A program made the translations under genes and the position numbers. 64,000 bases of DNA from Halorarius halobius. GTDB lineage: Archaea; Halobacteriota; Halobacteria; Halobacteriales; Haloarculaceae. Of the stretch, positions 17,061 through 26,655 are shown piece by piece. Where the stretch lies: the NCBI RefSeq assembly GCF_024298865.1, contig NZ_CP101161.1, forward strand, positions 1,881,227 through 1,945,226, in the 5' to 3' direction. Each line of letters starts with the position of its first letter. The first letter of the stretch is position 1. The notes beneath the pieces were generated by a model. The model saw only the letters and a list, made by a program, of their open reading frames with translations. It was not told the DNA's origin and made no database searches.

Positions 17061-17837
17061 TCAGTACTGCTCGGCGTTGTCGACCCACCGCTGGATGCGC
17101 TTCTCGGAGACGCCCGTCTCGTCGGCCAGCGCCGCGACGTCGGCGCTCCGGAGTTCGTCGACCGTCTCGACGCCCGCCTCGTTCAGCCGCTTCTCGTAGG
17201 CCGGGCCGATGCCGCTGATGGCGGTCAGCCCCTGCTCGCCCGCCGCCGGGTCGTCCGGCGCGGGGCCGGCCGCCTCCGCGGGTTCGGCGGCTTCGTGGTC
17301 GGCGCCCGCGTGGTCCGTGACCTCGCCCGTCGCCTCGGCCGGTTCGGTGGCGTCCTCGGGTGGCTCCTCCGTGACTGCGGCCGACCCCTCGCGGTGGGCC
17401 TCGGCCTCGGCGTCCGCCTCGTCGGTGTCGGGCGCGTCGGCGTCGGCCTGCGGACCCGCCGCCTCGGCGGGCTCGGCCGCGCCCTCGTCTTCGGGCGGCT
17501 CCTCGGTGATGGACGCCGACCCATCCTCGGGGTTCTCGGTGTCGGCGTCGGGGTCGGCGTCCGTCTCCGTCTCGGGGCTCTCGACCTGCGAGTCGGGGCC
17601 GGCCGCTTCCGCCGGCTCCGCGGCGGCGGCCACCTCGTCGTCCGAGTCTGGTTTCCCCTCCGGCGGCTCCTCGGTGAGCGAGCCGGTGGAGGCGGCCGCG
17701 TCACCGTCGCTGGCGGCCGGCGCGTCGCCCTTCACCGCCGCCTCGGTCGAGGCGTCGGCCTCCTCGCGCGAGCGGCGGTCCGACTCCGAGTTCGAGTCCA
17801 ACCCCAGAACCGATTTGATGACGTCGATGATTGCCAT
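17061..17837 (-). CDS. Acidic repeat protein with C-terminal helix-hairpin-helix
   Basis: 258 residues. A short N-terminus ([19 protein letters not shown]) is followed by a ~170-residue disordered, Glu/Asp/Ala/Pro-rich stretch built from three to four imperfect repeats of the type GSxxxTEEPPE...AEPAEAAGP. The last ~60 residues are a helix-hairpin-helix domain ([19 protein letters not shown], then [17 protein letters not shown]) of the kind found at the end of DNA-binding proteins and ribosome-associated factors. Probably a nucleic-acid or protein tether; no enzyme motif. TATA element gtttttaag lies 27 bp upstream. Confidence 0.75.
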   Translation of the reverse strand: MAIIDVIKSVLGLDSNSESDRRSREEADASTEAAVKGDAPAASDGDAAASTGSLTEEPPEGKPDSDDEVAAAAEPAEAAGPDSQVESPETETDADPDADTENPEDGSASITEEPPEDEGAAEPAEAAGPQADADAPDTDEADAEAEAHREGSAAVTEEPPEDATEPAEATGEVTDHAGADHEAAEPAEAAGPAPDDPAAGEQGLTAISGIGPAYEKRLNEAGVETVDELRSADVAALADETGVSEKRIQRWVDNAEQY

Positions 17838-17898
17838 GTACGAACGTTTGCCTGCCCGCCCCTTAAAAACCGCGTGTGCGAGTCGGGCTCTCGCGTGG

Positions 17899-18699
17899 TT
17901 ACAGCGCCGCGCGCAACGCGGCGTTCATCGCGTCGACGGGCGCGTCGCGGCCGGTCCATATCTCGAACGCCTCGACGCCCTGGAACAGTAGCATCCACGC
18001 CCCGTCGACGGTTGTGGCGCCCGCCGCCGCCGCGTCGCGGAGCAGGCGCGTCTCCATCGGCGTGTAGACGGCGTCCAGCACCGCCAACTCGGCGTGGAGC
18101 GCGTCGACGGGGATGGGCGACGTGTCGGGGGCGTCCATCCCGACGCTCGTGCAGTTGACCAGTACGTCAGCGTCCGCAAGTAGGTCCGGGAGCGCATCGA
18201 GACCGTGGCCGGTCGCGCCCGGCACGGCGTCCGCGAGGTCGTGGGCCGTCGACTCGGTCCGGTTGGCGATTCGCACGTCCATCCCCTCGTCAGCGAGGCC
18301 GAACGCGACCGCCCGGCCCGCACCGCCGGCGCCGACGACGACCGCGGTGCCGGACAGCGCCACTCCGTTGTGGGCGAGCGCCCGGACCGCGCCGGCGGCG
18401 TCGGTGTTGTGTCCGGTCGGGGTCGCGCCCGCGAAGTCGACGGTGTTGACCGCGCCGATGCGCTCGGCGAGCGGCGCCGGCTCCACCAGGTCGAGCGCGC
18501 GCTGTTTGAACGGGATGGTGACGTTCAGCCCCGCGACGCCGAGCGCGGCCGCGCCGTCGAACGCCCGGTCCAACTCGCCCTCCGCGGGTTCGAACGTGAC
18601 GTAGCGGGCGTCCATCCCGAGGGCGTCGTACGCCGCCTCGTGCATCGGCGGCGACAGCGAGTGGCCGACCGGGTTACCGACCAGTCCGAACACCTGCAT
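17899..18699 (-). CDS. aroE: Shikimate dehydrogenase
   Basis: NADPH-dependent reduction of 3-dehydroshikimate to shikimate in the aromatic amino-acid pathway. 266 residues. Shikimate-binding start [19 protein letters not shown], catalytic Lys and Asp in [11 protein letters not shown] and GHNTDAAG, the nucleotide-binding [16 protein letters not shown] and the NADP-preferring ANRTESTA. The C-terminal [11 protein letters not shown] is canonical. ATG at 18699 with a TATA element (gtaaag) 27 bp upstream. The nearby pabA/pabB genes use chorismate made by this pathway. Confidence 0.95.
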   Translation of the reverse strand: MQVFGLVGNPVGHSLSPPMHEAAYDALGMDARYVTFEPAEGELDRAFDGAAALGVAGLNVTIPFKQRALDLVEPAPLAERIGAVNTVDFAGATPTGHNTDAAGAVRALAHNGVALSGTAVVVGAGGAGRAVAFGLADEGMDVRIANRTESTAHDLADAVPGATGHGLDALPDLLADADVLVNCTSVGMDAPDTSPIPVDALHAELAVLDAVYTPMETRLLRDAAAAGATTVDGAWMLLFQGVEAFEIWTGRDAPVDAMNAALRAAL

Positions 18700-18831
18700 A
18701 CCCGGGGGTTCGTGCCGGCCGGGGTAAAGCCGCCGGTCGCGGCAGGCGACCAAAACCGCCCGCAAGCGGCCGCGGCAAGCGGTGTCGAGATAACAAAAGA
18801 GATACGTGGATCCCCGGCCCCGATTTGGGTA

Positions 18832-20232
18832 ATGGCTGTCTTCGACCGTCTCCGTCACCCGCTGGCGGCGGTTGCCGGGGCCCTTCTGCTCACGCTCCCG
18901 TGGGTCGTGTCGTCGCTGTCGGGCGCGGTTCACGGCTACGGCACCGGCACCGTGGTCGCCATCGCGGGGCTGGCGGTGCTGGGCGCGTCGTTCATGCTCG
19001 CGTGGGCCGCCGAGACCGCCGAGAAGGACGTCCCCCGGGCGTTCGCCATCGCCGTGCTGGCGGTGCTGGCGGTCGCTCCCGAGTACGCCGTCGACGCGCT
19101 GTACGCCTGGAACGCGGGCGCCGGCGGCGCGACCGCCGAGGCGTGTGCCCAGTTCTCCCCCGAGGCCACGGCCAACGCCGCCTCGGGAACGCTCGCCGAC
19201 GCCTGTCACTCCGCGAACCTCGCCGTCGCCAACATGACGGGTGCGAACCGCATCCTCATCGGCCTCGGCTGGTCCGGCATCGCGCTGTTCACCATCCTGC
19301 GGGCCGGGAGCGCGACCGACCCGGCCGTCGAGAAGCGCGACGGCTTCCTCGCTTCGCGGGTCAACCTCGATCCCGACATCTCCACCGAAATCGCGTTTCT
19401 GTTTCTGGCGACCGTCTGGGCGTTCCTCGTGCCGCTGAACGGCGGCATCGACGGCATCGACATGCTCGTGCTCGTCGGCCTCTACGTCACCTACATCGGC
19501 CTCATCATTCAGGGCGACGTCGAGGAAGTCGAGGAACAGGTGGGCGTGCCGAACTACTTCCAGTCGTTCGTCCGGTATCTCCGGGTCCCCATCGTTCTCG
19601 TGTTGTTTCTCTACTCCGGGCTGATGATATTCTGGGCCGTCGAGCCGTTCGCGCACGGCCTCGAACGGCTGGGACAGGACTTCGGCGTCCCCTCCTTCTT
19701 CATGATACAGTGGATAGCGCCGCTGGCCTCGGAGTCGCCGGAACTCATCGTCGTCGCCTACCTCGTGAACAAGGCCCGCTCCACCGCCGGCTTCAACGCG
19801 CTCATCTCCTCGAAGCTCAACCAGTGGACGCTCCTCATCGGGACGCTCGTCGTGGTCTACTCGCTGGCGCTCGGCACGTACGGGACGCTCCCGTTCGACC
19901 AGAAGCAGTCCGCCGAAATCTGGATAACGGCCGCCCAGTCGTTCTTCGCGCTGGCCATTCTCGTCAACTTCAACATCAGTCTCCGGGAGGCCGTCGCCCT
20001 GCTGGTGCTGTTCGTCTCGCAGGTGGCCATCGAGTTCCTCATCGTCCGCGACATCGTCGCCGTCCCGTTCACCAGCTACGAGATGCTCATCGGCTACACC
20101 GTCGTCTACATGGTGCTCGGCGCCGCACTGCTTGCGTCCCGCTGGGGGTCGCTCCAGCGGCTGTTCCGCCGGCTCGCCCGCCAGTTCCGCGCCGCGTTCG
20201 GCGAGGGGCAGGCGCCCCGGCCCGACGACTGA
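18832..20232 (+). CDS. Sodium/calcium exchanger (CaCA) family membrane protein
   Basis: 466-residue polytopic membrane protein with about 10-11 hydrophobic segments. The two alpha-repeat-like acidic motifs of cation/Ca2+ exchangers are visible: AAETAEKD ... [10 protein letters not shown] in the first half (residues about 57-87) and [15 protein letters not shown] in the second (about 302-316). A hydrophilic loop with VEEVEEQVG separates the halves. The substrate ion cannot be fixed from sequence; Na+/Ca2+ or H+/cation exchange is likely. The upstream gap (18700-18831) holds AT-rich promoter sequence (gagataacaaaagagatac). Confidence 0.82.
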   Translation: MAVFDRLRHPLAAVAGALLLTLPWVVSSLSGAVHGYGTGTVVAIAGLAVLGASFMLAWAAETAEKDVPRAFAIAVLAVLAVAPEYAVDALYAWNAGAGGATAEACAQFSPEATANAASGTLADACHSANLAVANMTGANRILIGLGWSGIALFTILRAGSATDPAVEKRDGFLASRVNLDPDISTEIAFLFLATVWAFLVPLNGGIDGIDMLVLVGLYVTYIGLIIQGDVEEVEEQVGVPNYFQSFVRYLRVPIVLVLFLYSGLMIFWAVEPFAHGLERLGQDFGVPSFFMIQWIAPLASESPELIVVAYLVNKARSTAGFNALISSKLNQWTLLIGTLVVVYSLALGTYGTLPFDQKQSAEIWITAAQSFFALAILVNFNISLREAVALLVLFVSQVAIEFLIVRDIVAVPFTSYEMLIGYTVVYMVLGAALLASRWGSLQRLFRRLARQFRAAFGEGQAPRPDD

Positions 20233-20302
20233 CGCGTCCCGGCCGCCGCGGCCGGCACACGAAGGGGAAACCCCTTTGCGCGCGACCGGCCTAACGGTGG
20301 TA

Positions 20303-21199
20303 ATGGCGACGTGCGACGTGTGCGGCAAACACATCGACCTGCCGTACAACTGTCGGGGGTGTGGCGGCACCTACTGCGGCGAGCACCGACTCCCCGAGAA
20401 CCACGGCTGTGCGGGGCTCGACGACTGGGACGACCCCGGCGGCGTGTTCGACTCCGGCTTCGACGACTCCGTGAACCAGCAGGGCTCGCGGAGCACGCTC
20501 GACCGGCTCTCCGGTGCTGGCGGGCCGCTCGGCTACTTCCGCGGGAACCTCTCGTACACGTTCCTCGCGCTGATGGTGCTGACGTTCGTCCTGCAGGTCG
20601 TCGTGTCATCGTTCGTCTCCTCGCGGCTGGCCACGGACCTGTTCGTCCTCACCTCCGCACATCCCGAGTACGTCTGGACGTGGGTGACGAGCGTGTTCGC
20701 CCACGGTGGCCCGGTCCACCTGTTCGGCAACGCCATCGTGATGTTCTTCTTCGGGCCGGTCCTGGAGCGGAAACTCGGCTCGAAGCGGTTCGGCGCGCTG
20801 TTCCTCGTTTCGGGGATGGTCGCCGGCCTCGCACAGGTGGCGTTCGGATTCGTCGTCGGTGACCCCATCGTCGGCGTGCTCGGCGCCTCGGGCGGCATCA
20901 TGGCCATCCTCGCCACGCTGTCCGTCCTCAATCCGGACCTGAAGGTGTATCTCTACTTCGTGCTCCCCGTCCCGATATGGGTGCTGACCATCGGCTACGC
21001 GGGGCTGTCGATGGTCGGCGTGTTCTCGAACTTCAGCGTCCTCGGCGGCAACGTCGCGCATCTCGCGCATCTCGCGGGGCTGTTCATCGGCGCCGCCTAC
21101 GGCGTCTACGTCCAGGACAAGGTGTCCGCCCCCCAGCAACTCAGGTTCGGTGGCGGCGGTGGCGGTGGTCCCGGTGGCCCGGGCCGCGGCCGGTTCTGA
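20303..21199 (+). CDS. Rhomboid family intramembrane protease with N-terminal AN1 zinc finger
   Basis: 298 residues. Residues 4-36 form an AN1-type zinc finger ([19 protein letters not shown], then [13 protein letters not shown]). A linker leads to a six-helix rhomboid domain: [19 protein letters not shown], the serine nucleophile in GASGGIMA (about residue 195), and the histidine in [15 protein letters not shown] (about 253-258). The C-terminus ends in a Gly-rich tail. AN1-rhomboid fusions are known in haloarchaea. The TGA overlaps the ATG of the endonuclease V gene (TGATG). Confidence 0.92.
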   Translation: MATCDVCGKHIDLPYNCRGCGGTYCGEHRLPENHGCAGLDDWDDPGGVFDSGFDDSVNQQGSRSTLDRLSGAGGPLGYFRGNLSYTFLALMVLTFVLQVVVSSFVSSRLATDLFVLTSAHPEYVWTWVTSVFAHGGPVHLFGNAIVMFFFGPVLERKLGSKRFGALFLVSGMVAGLAQVAFGFVVGDPIVGVLGASGGIMAILATLSVLNPDLKVYLYFVLPVPIWVLTIGYAGLSMVGVFSNFSVLGGNVAHLAHLAGLFIGAAYGVYVQDKVSAPQQLRFGGGGGGGPGGPGRGRF

Positions 21200-21954
21200 T
21201 GCGCGAGCGGTTCCGCCCCGACCCCTCGCTGTCGCGCGACGAGATGGAGTCGCTCCAGCGCGAGGTGGCCCGCGAGGCCCTGTTCGCGGACGAGCTCGAC
21301 GCGACGCCCGCCGAGGTGGGCCGCGGCGACGCGCTCGTCGCGGGCGTCGACCAGGCGTTTCTCACCAGCGACGACCCCGAGCGGGCCGTCTCGGCCGTCG
21401 TCGTCCTGCGCGGCGACGAGGTGGTCGAGCGTGTCCACGCGGTCACCGACCTCTCGATTCCGTACGTGCCGGGCCTGCTCTCCTTTCGCGAGGGCGGCCC
21501 CATCCTCGCGGCGCTGGACGAACTCGACGCCGACCCCGACGTGCTCCTGTTCGACGGCTCCGGGCGCATCCACTTCCGGCAGGCCGGCCTCGCCACGCAC
21601 GTCGGCGTCATCCGCGACACGCCCGCGGTGGGGGTCGCCAAGAGCCTGCTGTGTGGCGAACCGCGGTCGTCCGTCGACACCCTCTCGCAGGGCGCACGCG
21701 TCGCCATCGAGACCGACGACTCGATGGATGCCCCCGACGGCGAGGTGGTCGGCTACGCCTACCAGAGCCGGCAGTACCCGAACTCCAGGCGGGTGAACCC
21801 GCTGTACGTCTCGCCGGGCCACCGCGTGAGCGCCGACACGGCCGTCGAGTTCGTGGCCGCGTGTGGCGGCGACTACAAACTCCCGGAGCCGACCCGCCTC
21901 GCGGACGCGTACGCCGACGAGGTGAAACGGGAACTGACGGACGGGAACGACTAA
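21199..21954 (+). CDS. nfi: Endonuclease V (deoxyinosine-specific)
   Basis: Starts repair of deaminated adenine (hypoxanthine) by nicking near the lesion. 251 residues. Metal-binding acidic residues: Asp in LVAGVDQAF, Glu in YVPGLLSFREGGP, Asp in LLFDGSGRIHFRQAGLATH; the conserved Lys in GVAKSLLCG is present. It shares one base with the rhomboid stop (TGATG) and is followed 24 bp later by an SDR gene, so rhomboid, nfi and SDR could form an operon, though an AT-rich element at the nfi stop might give the SDR its own promoter. Confidence 0.93.
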   Translation: MRERFRPDPSLSRDEMESLQREVAREALFADELDATPAEVGRGDALVAGVDQAFLTSDDPERAVSAVVVLRGDEVVERVHAVTDLSIPYVPGLLSFREGGPILAALDELDADPDVLLFDGSGRIHFRQAGLATHVGVIRDTPAVGVAKSLLCGEPRSSVDTLSQGARVAIETDDSMDAPDGEVVGYAYQSRQYPNSRRVNPLYVSPGHRVSADTAVEFVAACGGDYKLPEPTRLADAYADEVKRELTDGND

Positions 21955-21978
21955 CTGCCCGCCCGCCGACCGGCCGGT

Positions 21979-22800
21979 ATGGAACGGACGGTGCTCATCA
22001 CCGGCTGTTCGTCCGGCATCGGTCGGGCGACGGCACACGCCTTCCTCGACGAGGAGTGGACGGTGTACGCGACGGCGCGCAACCCCGCTGACATCGAGAC
22101 GCTGGGCGAACGGGGGGCGGATATCAACGCCCTGGACGTGACCGACTCCGACGACATCGAGCGGGTCGTCGACCGCATCATCGAGGAGGACGGCCGTGTC
22201 GACTGTCTGGTCAACAACGCGGGCTACGGCCAGCACGGCCCCATCGAGGACGTCTCCGACGACCTGCTGGCCGAGCAGTTCGACGTGAACGTGTTCGGCC
22301 CCCACCGGCTCGTCCGCGAGGTGTTGCCGTACATGCGCGACCGCGGGGACGGCACCATCGTCAACGTCTCCTCGGTGGCGGGCCGGGTCGCTACACCCGG
22401 GATGGGTGCGTACGCCGCCTCGAAACACGCGATGGAGGGGTACTCCGACGTGCTCCGCAACGAGGTCGCTGGGCTCGGCATCGACGTGGCCGTCGTCGAA
22501 CCCGGTCCGGTGGAGACGAGCTTCCGCGAGCGGGTCGGCGAGGAGATAACCCGGCTGGACCGTACCGACGACTACGACTGGGTGTACGAGGCCCAGGAGG
22601 ACGCGTCGGTCGTCGCCGGCGACTCCTCGCCGTTCGCCTCCACGCCCGAAGAGGTGGCCGACGTCATCCTGGAGGCGGGCGTCTCCACCGACCCCGACCC
22701 CCGGTACGTCGTCGGCGGGTTCGCCCGCCTCGCCGTGAAACTTCGCTTTCTCCCCGACCGCGTCCGCGACCGGCTCATCGGGCTTCTGCGGACGTTCTGA
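21979..22800 (+). CDS. Short-chain dehydrogenase/reductase (classical SDR)
   Basis: 273 residues, Rossmann fold. Cofactor motif TGCSSGIG (residues 8-15), NNAGYG, catalytic Ser in NVSSVAG and the YAASK pair (Tyr and Lys intact). The Arg in TARNP after strand 2 suggests NADP(H). The C-terminal extension of about 70 residues is long for the family. The TGA overlaps the next ATG (TGATG), so it is coupled to the glycerate kinase gene. Substrate unknown. Confidence 0.88.
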   Translation: MERTVLITGCSSGIGRATAHAFLDEEWTVYATARNPADIETLGERGADINALDVTDSDDIERVVDRIIEEDGRVDCLVNNAGYGQHGPIEDVSDDLLAEQFDVNVFGPHRLVREVLPYMRDRGDGTIVNVSSVAGRVATPGMGAYAASKHAMEGYSDVLRNEVAGLGIDVAVVEPGPVETSFRERVGEEITRLDRTDDYDWVYEAQEDASVVAGDSSPFASTPEEVADVILEAGVSTDPDPRYVVGGFARLAVKLRFLPDRVRDRLIGLLRTF

Positions 22801-24110
22801 TGGTCGCCCAGGACGGCCCCCGGTCGCCGACCCACGCCGTCGCACGCGACTGCATCGCGGCCGGCATCGACGCCGCCCGCCCCGAGCGAGCGGTCGCGGA
22901 CGCCTGCCGGCTCGACGGCGAGACGCTCGTCGTCCGCGAGAACCGCTACGACCTCCCCGAGTTCGACCGCGTGCTCGTTGTCGGTGCCGGGAAGGCGACG
23001 GCGGGGCTCGTCCGCGCGCTCCGTGACCTGCTCGGCGACCGAATCGCGGGCGGCGTCGTGGCCGTCCCCGAGGCCGCCGCCCTCGCGCCCGTCGACGCGG
23101 TGGTCGCGGGCCACCCGACGCCCGACGCCGGGAGCCGCGAGGCCGCCGACCGCACGCTGGAACTCGCGGCGAGCGCCGACGACCGGACGCTCGTGCTCGC
23201 GGCGCTCTCCGGCGGCGGGAGCGCCCTCCTCGCCGCGCCCGCACCGGGCCTCCCGTTCGACGCGCTCCGCGAGGTGACCGACGCCCTGCTCGCGGCCGGC
23301 GCCCCCATCGACGAGGTGAACGCCGTCCGCAAGCACTGCTCGGCCGTGAAGGGCGGCCGTCTCGCCCGCGAGTTCGCGCCCGCCACCGTGGTCGCGTTGC
23401 TGGTCTCCGACGTGGTGGGCGACGACCCGGCGGTCGTCGCCTCGGGCCCGCTGGCGCCCGACTCGACGACGTACGCCGACGCGCTCGCGGTGCTGGACCG
23501 CTACGGTATCGACGCGCCCGCGGTCCGCGAGCACCTGCAAGCGGGCGTCGACGGCGACCGCGAGGAGACGCCCAAGCCGGGCGACCCCGCGTTCGACCGG
23601 GTGAACACGTACGTGCTGGCGGGTGGCCGGACGGCCGTAGACGCCGCCGCCTCGGTGGCCCGCGACCGGGGGTACGCGCCGCTGGTGCTGTCGACCCGCA
23701 TCGAGGGCGAGGCCCGCGAAGCCGGTCGGTTCCACGCCGCCGTCGCCGCCGAAGCGCGCGCGTCGGGCGACCCGGTCGACCCGCCGGCGGTCCTGCTGTC
23801 TGGCGGCGAGACGACCGTCACCGTGCGGGGCGAGGGGAAGGGCGGCCCGAACCTGGAGTTCGCGCTGGCGGCGGCGCTCGACGTGCCCGAGGGCGTGGTC
23901 GCCGCGAGCGTCGACACCGACGGGCGCGACGGGTCGACGGGGGCGGCGGGGGCGGTGGTCGACGCCGAGACGGTGGACGACGTAGCCGCGGCCCGCGCGG
24001 CGCTGGCCGACAACGACGCGCTCGGCTACCTCTCGGAGCGCGAGGTGCTCGTCGAGACGGGCGCGACGGGGACCAACGTGAACGACCTGCGGGTGCTTGT
24101 CGTGGCCTAA
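22800..24110 (+). CDS. Glycerate kinase (DUF4147/MOFRL type), likely glycerate 2-kinase
   Basis: 436 residues. An N-terminal DUF4147-like nucleotide-binding domain (VLVVGAGKATAGLVRAL, VAGHPTPDAGSREAADRT, SGGGSALLAAP) and a C-terminal MOFRL domain (LLSGGETTVTVRGEGKGGPN, SVDTDGRDGSTGAAGAVV). This family phosphorylates D-glycerate, usually at C2 in archaea, feeding 2-phosphoglycerate into glycolysis. The start overlaps the SDR stop; an SDR that reduces hydroxypyruvate would fit, but that is inference. Confidence 0.9.
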   Translation: MVAQDGPRSPTHAVARDCIAAGIDAARPERAVADACRLDGETLVVRENRYDLPEFDRVLVVGAGKATAGLVRALRDLLGDRIAGGVVAVPEAAALAPVDAVVAGHPTPDAGSREAADRTLELAASADDRTLVLAALSGGGSALLAAPAPGLPFDALREVTDALLAAGAPIDEVNAVRKHCSAVKGGRLAREFAPATVVALLVSDVVGDDPAVVASGPLAPDSTTYADALAVLDRYGIDAPAVREHLQAGVDGDREETPKPGDPAFDRVNTYVLAGGRTAVDAAASVARDRGYAPLVLSTRIEGEAREAGRFHAAVAAEARASGDPVDPPAVLLSGGETTVTVRGEGKGGPNLEFALAAALDVPEGVVAASVDTDGRDGSTGAAGAVVDAETVDDVAAARAALADNDALGYLSEREVLVETGATGTNVNDLRVLVVA

Positions 24111-25138
24111 TCGAGACAGGCCGCGACGACCCGCAGCGCCGTCTCGCCGTGGACCTCCTCGGCGAACAGCGGGACGCGCTTCACGTCGTGGCCGCGGAAC
24201 AGGTCCTGCGCCTGTGAGAGCGCGCCGCGCTGGACCTCCCAGCGGCGCTGGCAGAACTCGCAGTCGTCGAGGTCGGGCGCGACGAACCAGTCGGGGTCGA
24301 CGTCAGCGACGTCGGCCAGCGGTTGCATCACGCGGTTGACCACGACCGTCCCCACGGGGATGCCGAACCCGCCGAGGCGGTCGACGAGCCGTTCCGACTC
24401 GGAGACGGACATCGCTTCGGGCACCAGCACGACCCGGAAGTCGGTTTTCGCGGGGTCGGTCAACACGGCCCGGAGCCGTTCGACCCGCTCGGAGAGCGTC
24501 CGCAGGTCGTCGATGCCCTCCTCCATCTCTTCTTCGTCCGGCCCGCCGCCACCGAACAGCCCACCCAGCGACCCCGCCATCCCGGACAGGCGCTCGCGGA
24601 ACGCGATGAGCTTCCCCATCATCGAGTCCATCACGTCCGGGAGTTCGAGAAGGCGGAGCGTGTGGCCCGTGGGCGCGGTGTCGACGACGACGCGGTCGAA
24701 CCGCTCGTCGTCCATGTACCGCAGGAGCAGTTGGAACGCCGCGGCCTCGTCGGCGCCCGGCATCGACCCCGGGTCGAGCGGGTTCTCGCCGCCGAACAAC
24801 TCGCCCAGCCCGCCCATCGGGCCGCCGCCGGCCATCCCCTCGCCGGCGAACGGGCCGGCGTCGGTCGCCTCGGGGTCGATTTCGGCGCCGTACAGCGGCA
24901 CGTCCTCGCGGACGCGGCCGGGTTCCGCGGGCACGTCCGTCCCGAGCGCGTCCGACAGCGAGTGGGCCGGGTCCGTCGACACCGCGAGCGTCGCCGTCCC
25001 GCCGCGGGCGCTGGCCAGCGCCGTCGCCGCGGCCATCGTCGTCTTGCCGACGCCGCCCTTCCCGCCGTACAGCACGTACTCCGGCGCGTCGACCGTCGCC
25101 TCGACGGAGTCGACCGCCTCCACGTCGATGTCGCTCAT
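24107..25138 (-). CDS. ArsA/Get3-type ATPase
   Basis: 343-residue SIMIBI-class ATPase with one ATPase domain: deviant P-loop GGKGGVGKTTMAAA (about residues 25-38), switch I STDPAHSLSD, switch II VVVDTAPTGHTLRLLELP. A CEFCQRR CxxC pair near residue 295 is the zinc site of Get3-type proteins that target tail-anchored membrane proteins. A Gly-rich, flexible insertion (MAGGGPMGGLGELFGGE) lies in the middle. No arsenite efflux gene is adjacent, so a chaperone role is more likely than arsenic resistance. It overlaps the glycerate kinase 3' end by 4 bp. Confidence 0.88.
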   Translation of the reverse strand: MSDIDVEAVDSVEATVDAPEYVLYGGKGGVGKTTMAAATALASARGGTATLAVSTDPAHSLSDALGTDVPAEPGRVREDVPLYGAEIDPEATDAGPFAGEGMAGGGPMGGLGELFGGENPLDPGSMPGADEAAAFQLLLRYMDDERFDRVVVDTAPTGHTLRLLELPDVMDSMMGKLIAFRERLSGMAGSLGGLFGGGGPDEEEMEEGIDDLRTLSERVERLRAVLTDPAKTDFRVVLVPEAMSVSESERLVDRLGGFGIPVGTVVVNRVMQPLADVADVDPDWFVAPDLDDCEFCQRRWEVQRGALSQAQDLFRGHDVKRVPLFAEEVHGETALRVVAACLD

Positions 25139-25163
25139 TGCCGGCCGGAAGAGCGGCCGCCCC

Positions 25164-25382
25164 CTATGCTCGTCGGTTCACCACTGCGGTGACGGCCGCG
25201 CGCCACTGGTCGTCGCCGCGGACGGCGTGCGCGAGGAGTTCGCCGACGAGCGCCACCGCACCCGCCAGCAGGGCGACCCCCACGGCGCCGAGCCCCACCG
25301 CGACCCCGACGCCGGCGGCCACCAGGCCCGCGAACAGCCCTACGGCGAGCGACTGTCCGGGAGTGTCACAGAACGGTATCAC
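25164..25382 (-). CDS. Small two-helix membrane protein
   Basis: 72 residues, MIPFCDTPGQSLAVGLFAG at the start, two long hydrophobic stretches (about 10-50) and a basic C-terminus (WRAAVTAVVNRRA). GTG at 25382 chosen because an AT-richer stretch (gttgaag) lies about 27 bp upstream; a TTG start at 25412 is the alternative. It precedes the Get3-type gene by 25 bp on the same strand. No function recognised. Confidence 0.5.
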   Translation of the reverse strand: MIPFCDTPGQSLAVGLFAGLVAAGVGVAVGLGAVGVALLAGAVALVGELLAHAVRGDDQWRAAVTAVVNRRA

Positions 25383-25485
25383 GGCCGCGCGTACGGCCCC
25401 AGCGGGCTTCAACGTTCGGCGCCCTCCGGATTTCGGCGGTCGAACCGGTCGGGGGGTTTAGTATCCTGTCGGGAGAGGTGAACGT

Positions 25486-25956
25486 ATGCGAACTCGTCGA
25501 CTCGCTCCGGTCGCGCTCGCCGTCGCCGGACTCGCCGCGGTCGTAGTGGGCGTCCACCAGGGGCTCGTCCACGTCGCGCCCGGCTACGAGGGGACGATAC
25601 AGAGCGGGTGGGACGGCCCCCTCAGCCACGAGGAGCGACTGCTCGCACGGCTGGCGGTCGTCGGAGCCGTCGGCGCGGCCGGCGCGCTCCGGTGGCGACG
25701 CCTCGCCGTCGTTCCGGCGGCGGCGGGCGGCGTCGTCCTGCTCTACGTGCTCCGGGCGATGGCCACCTACCTTCAGGACCCGGGGCTCTACACGGAGACG
25801 ACGACGTACGGCGGCGACCCGGTCATGTTCGTCTTCGGTGCCGAGCCGTTTCTCCTGCTTGCGGGTGGTGGCCTGCTGGTCACCGCGGGCGTCGTCGGAT
25901 GGCGGGCGACGACGCGGGGAGCGGGTGGCGACGCGGCGGCCCCGTCGTCGGCGTAG
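25486..25956 (+). CDS. Hypothetical four-helix membrane protein
   Basis: 156 residues. A signal-anchor-like N-terminus (LAPVALAVAGLAAVVVG), then hydrophobic segments at about 50-60, 68-90 and 115-138, with a short extracellular-looking loop QDPGLYTETTTYGGDP. Not assigned to a family. The ATG is preceded by the TATA-like gtttagtatcc (25457-25467) at the right distance. Stands alone, converging on purQ. Confidence 0.65.
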   Translation: MRTRRLAPVALAVAGLAAVVVGVHQGLVHVAPGYEGTIQSGWDGPLSHEERLLARLAVVGAVGAAGALRWRRLAVVPAAAGGVVLLYVLRAMATYLQDPGLYTETTTYGGDPVMFVFGAEPFLLLAGGGLLVTAGVVGWRATTRGAGGDAAAPSSA

Positions 25957-25965
25957 GGGGGCGTC

Positions 25966-26655
25966 CTACTCGGCGAACGCGCGGAGCAGGCCCTGGCCGT
26001 CGGTACCCGCGCCGCTCGTCTCCGCGATGTCGGGCAGGGCGGCGCGCTCGGGATGCGGCATCAGCACGGCCGTCGACCGGGCCTCGCCGACGACGCCCGC
26101 GACGTTCTCCGTCGAGCCGTTGGGGTTGGCGGCGTCGGTGACGTTCCCGTCGGCGTCGCAGTAGCGGAACAGCACGCGGTCCTCGTCGTTCAACGCGGCG
26201 AGGCGCTCGTCGGTGATTTCGAAGCGACCCTCGCCGTGGGCGATGGGCAACTCGACCACCTCGCCCTCATCGAACGCGCTAGTGAACGGGGTGTCGGTCG
26301 TCTCGACGCGCAGGTGGACGTGTTCACACTGGAACCGCGCCGAGCGGTTCGTGGTGAACGCGCCGGGGGTGAGCGACGACTCCGAGCCTATCTGTGCGCC
26401 GTTGCAGACTCCCAGCACGGGCACCTCGCCCGCCAACTCGCGGACTTCCTCCATGACGGGCGAGCGAGCGGCCATCGCCCCCGCCCGGAGGTAGTCGCCG
26501 TAGGAGAACCCGCCCGGGAGAACGACGCCCGAGGTGTCGGCGGGCAGGCCGTCCTCGTGCCAGACGATGTCGGCGTCGACGCCGAGATGGCCGAGCGCCC
26601 GGAGCGCGTCGCGGTCGCAGTTCGACCCGCCGAAGCGGACGACAGCGACGGTCAC
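25966..26655 (-). CDS. purQ: Phosphoribosylformylglycinamidine synthase, glutamine amidotransferase subunit PurQ
   Basis: Provides ammonia for FGAM synthesis, step 4 of purine synthesis, with PurS and PurL. 229 residues of the class I amidotransferase fold: GGSNCDRDAL, GGFSYGDYLRAGA, nucleophile Cys in VLGVCNGAQIG, and His-Glu near AVLMPHPERAAL. The GTG at 26655 gives the usual start MTVAVVRFGGSN; a GTG 9 bases earlier is possible. The start overlaps the TGA of a 19-codon mini-ORF that itself overlaps the purS stop. PurL is not in the window. Confidence 0.93.
   Translation of the reverse strand: MTVAVVRFGGSNCDRDALRALGHLGVDADIVWHEDGLPADTSGVVLPGGFSYGDYLRAGAMAARSPVMEEVRELAGEVPVLGVCNGAQIGSESSLTPGAFTTNRSARFQCEHVHLRVETTDTPFTSAFDEGEVVELPIAHGEGRFEITDERLAALNDEDRVLFRYCDADGNVTDAANPNGSTENVAGVVGEARSTAVLMPHPERAALPDIAETSGAGTDGQGLLRAFAE

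Noticed and set aside
21106..23244. 712-codon minus-strand frame opposite nfi and the SDR gene
   Set aside because: Arg/Gly-rich shadow; the opposite strand carries two well-supported enzymes.
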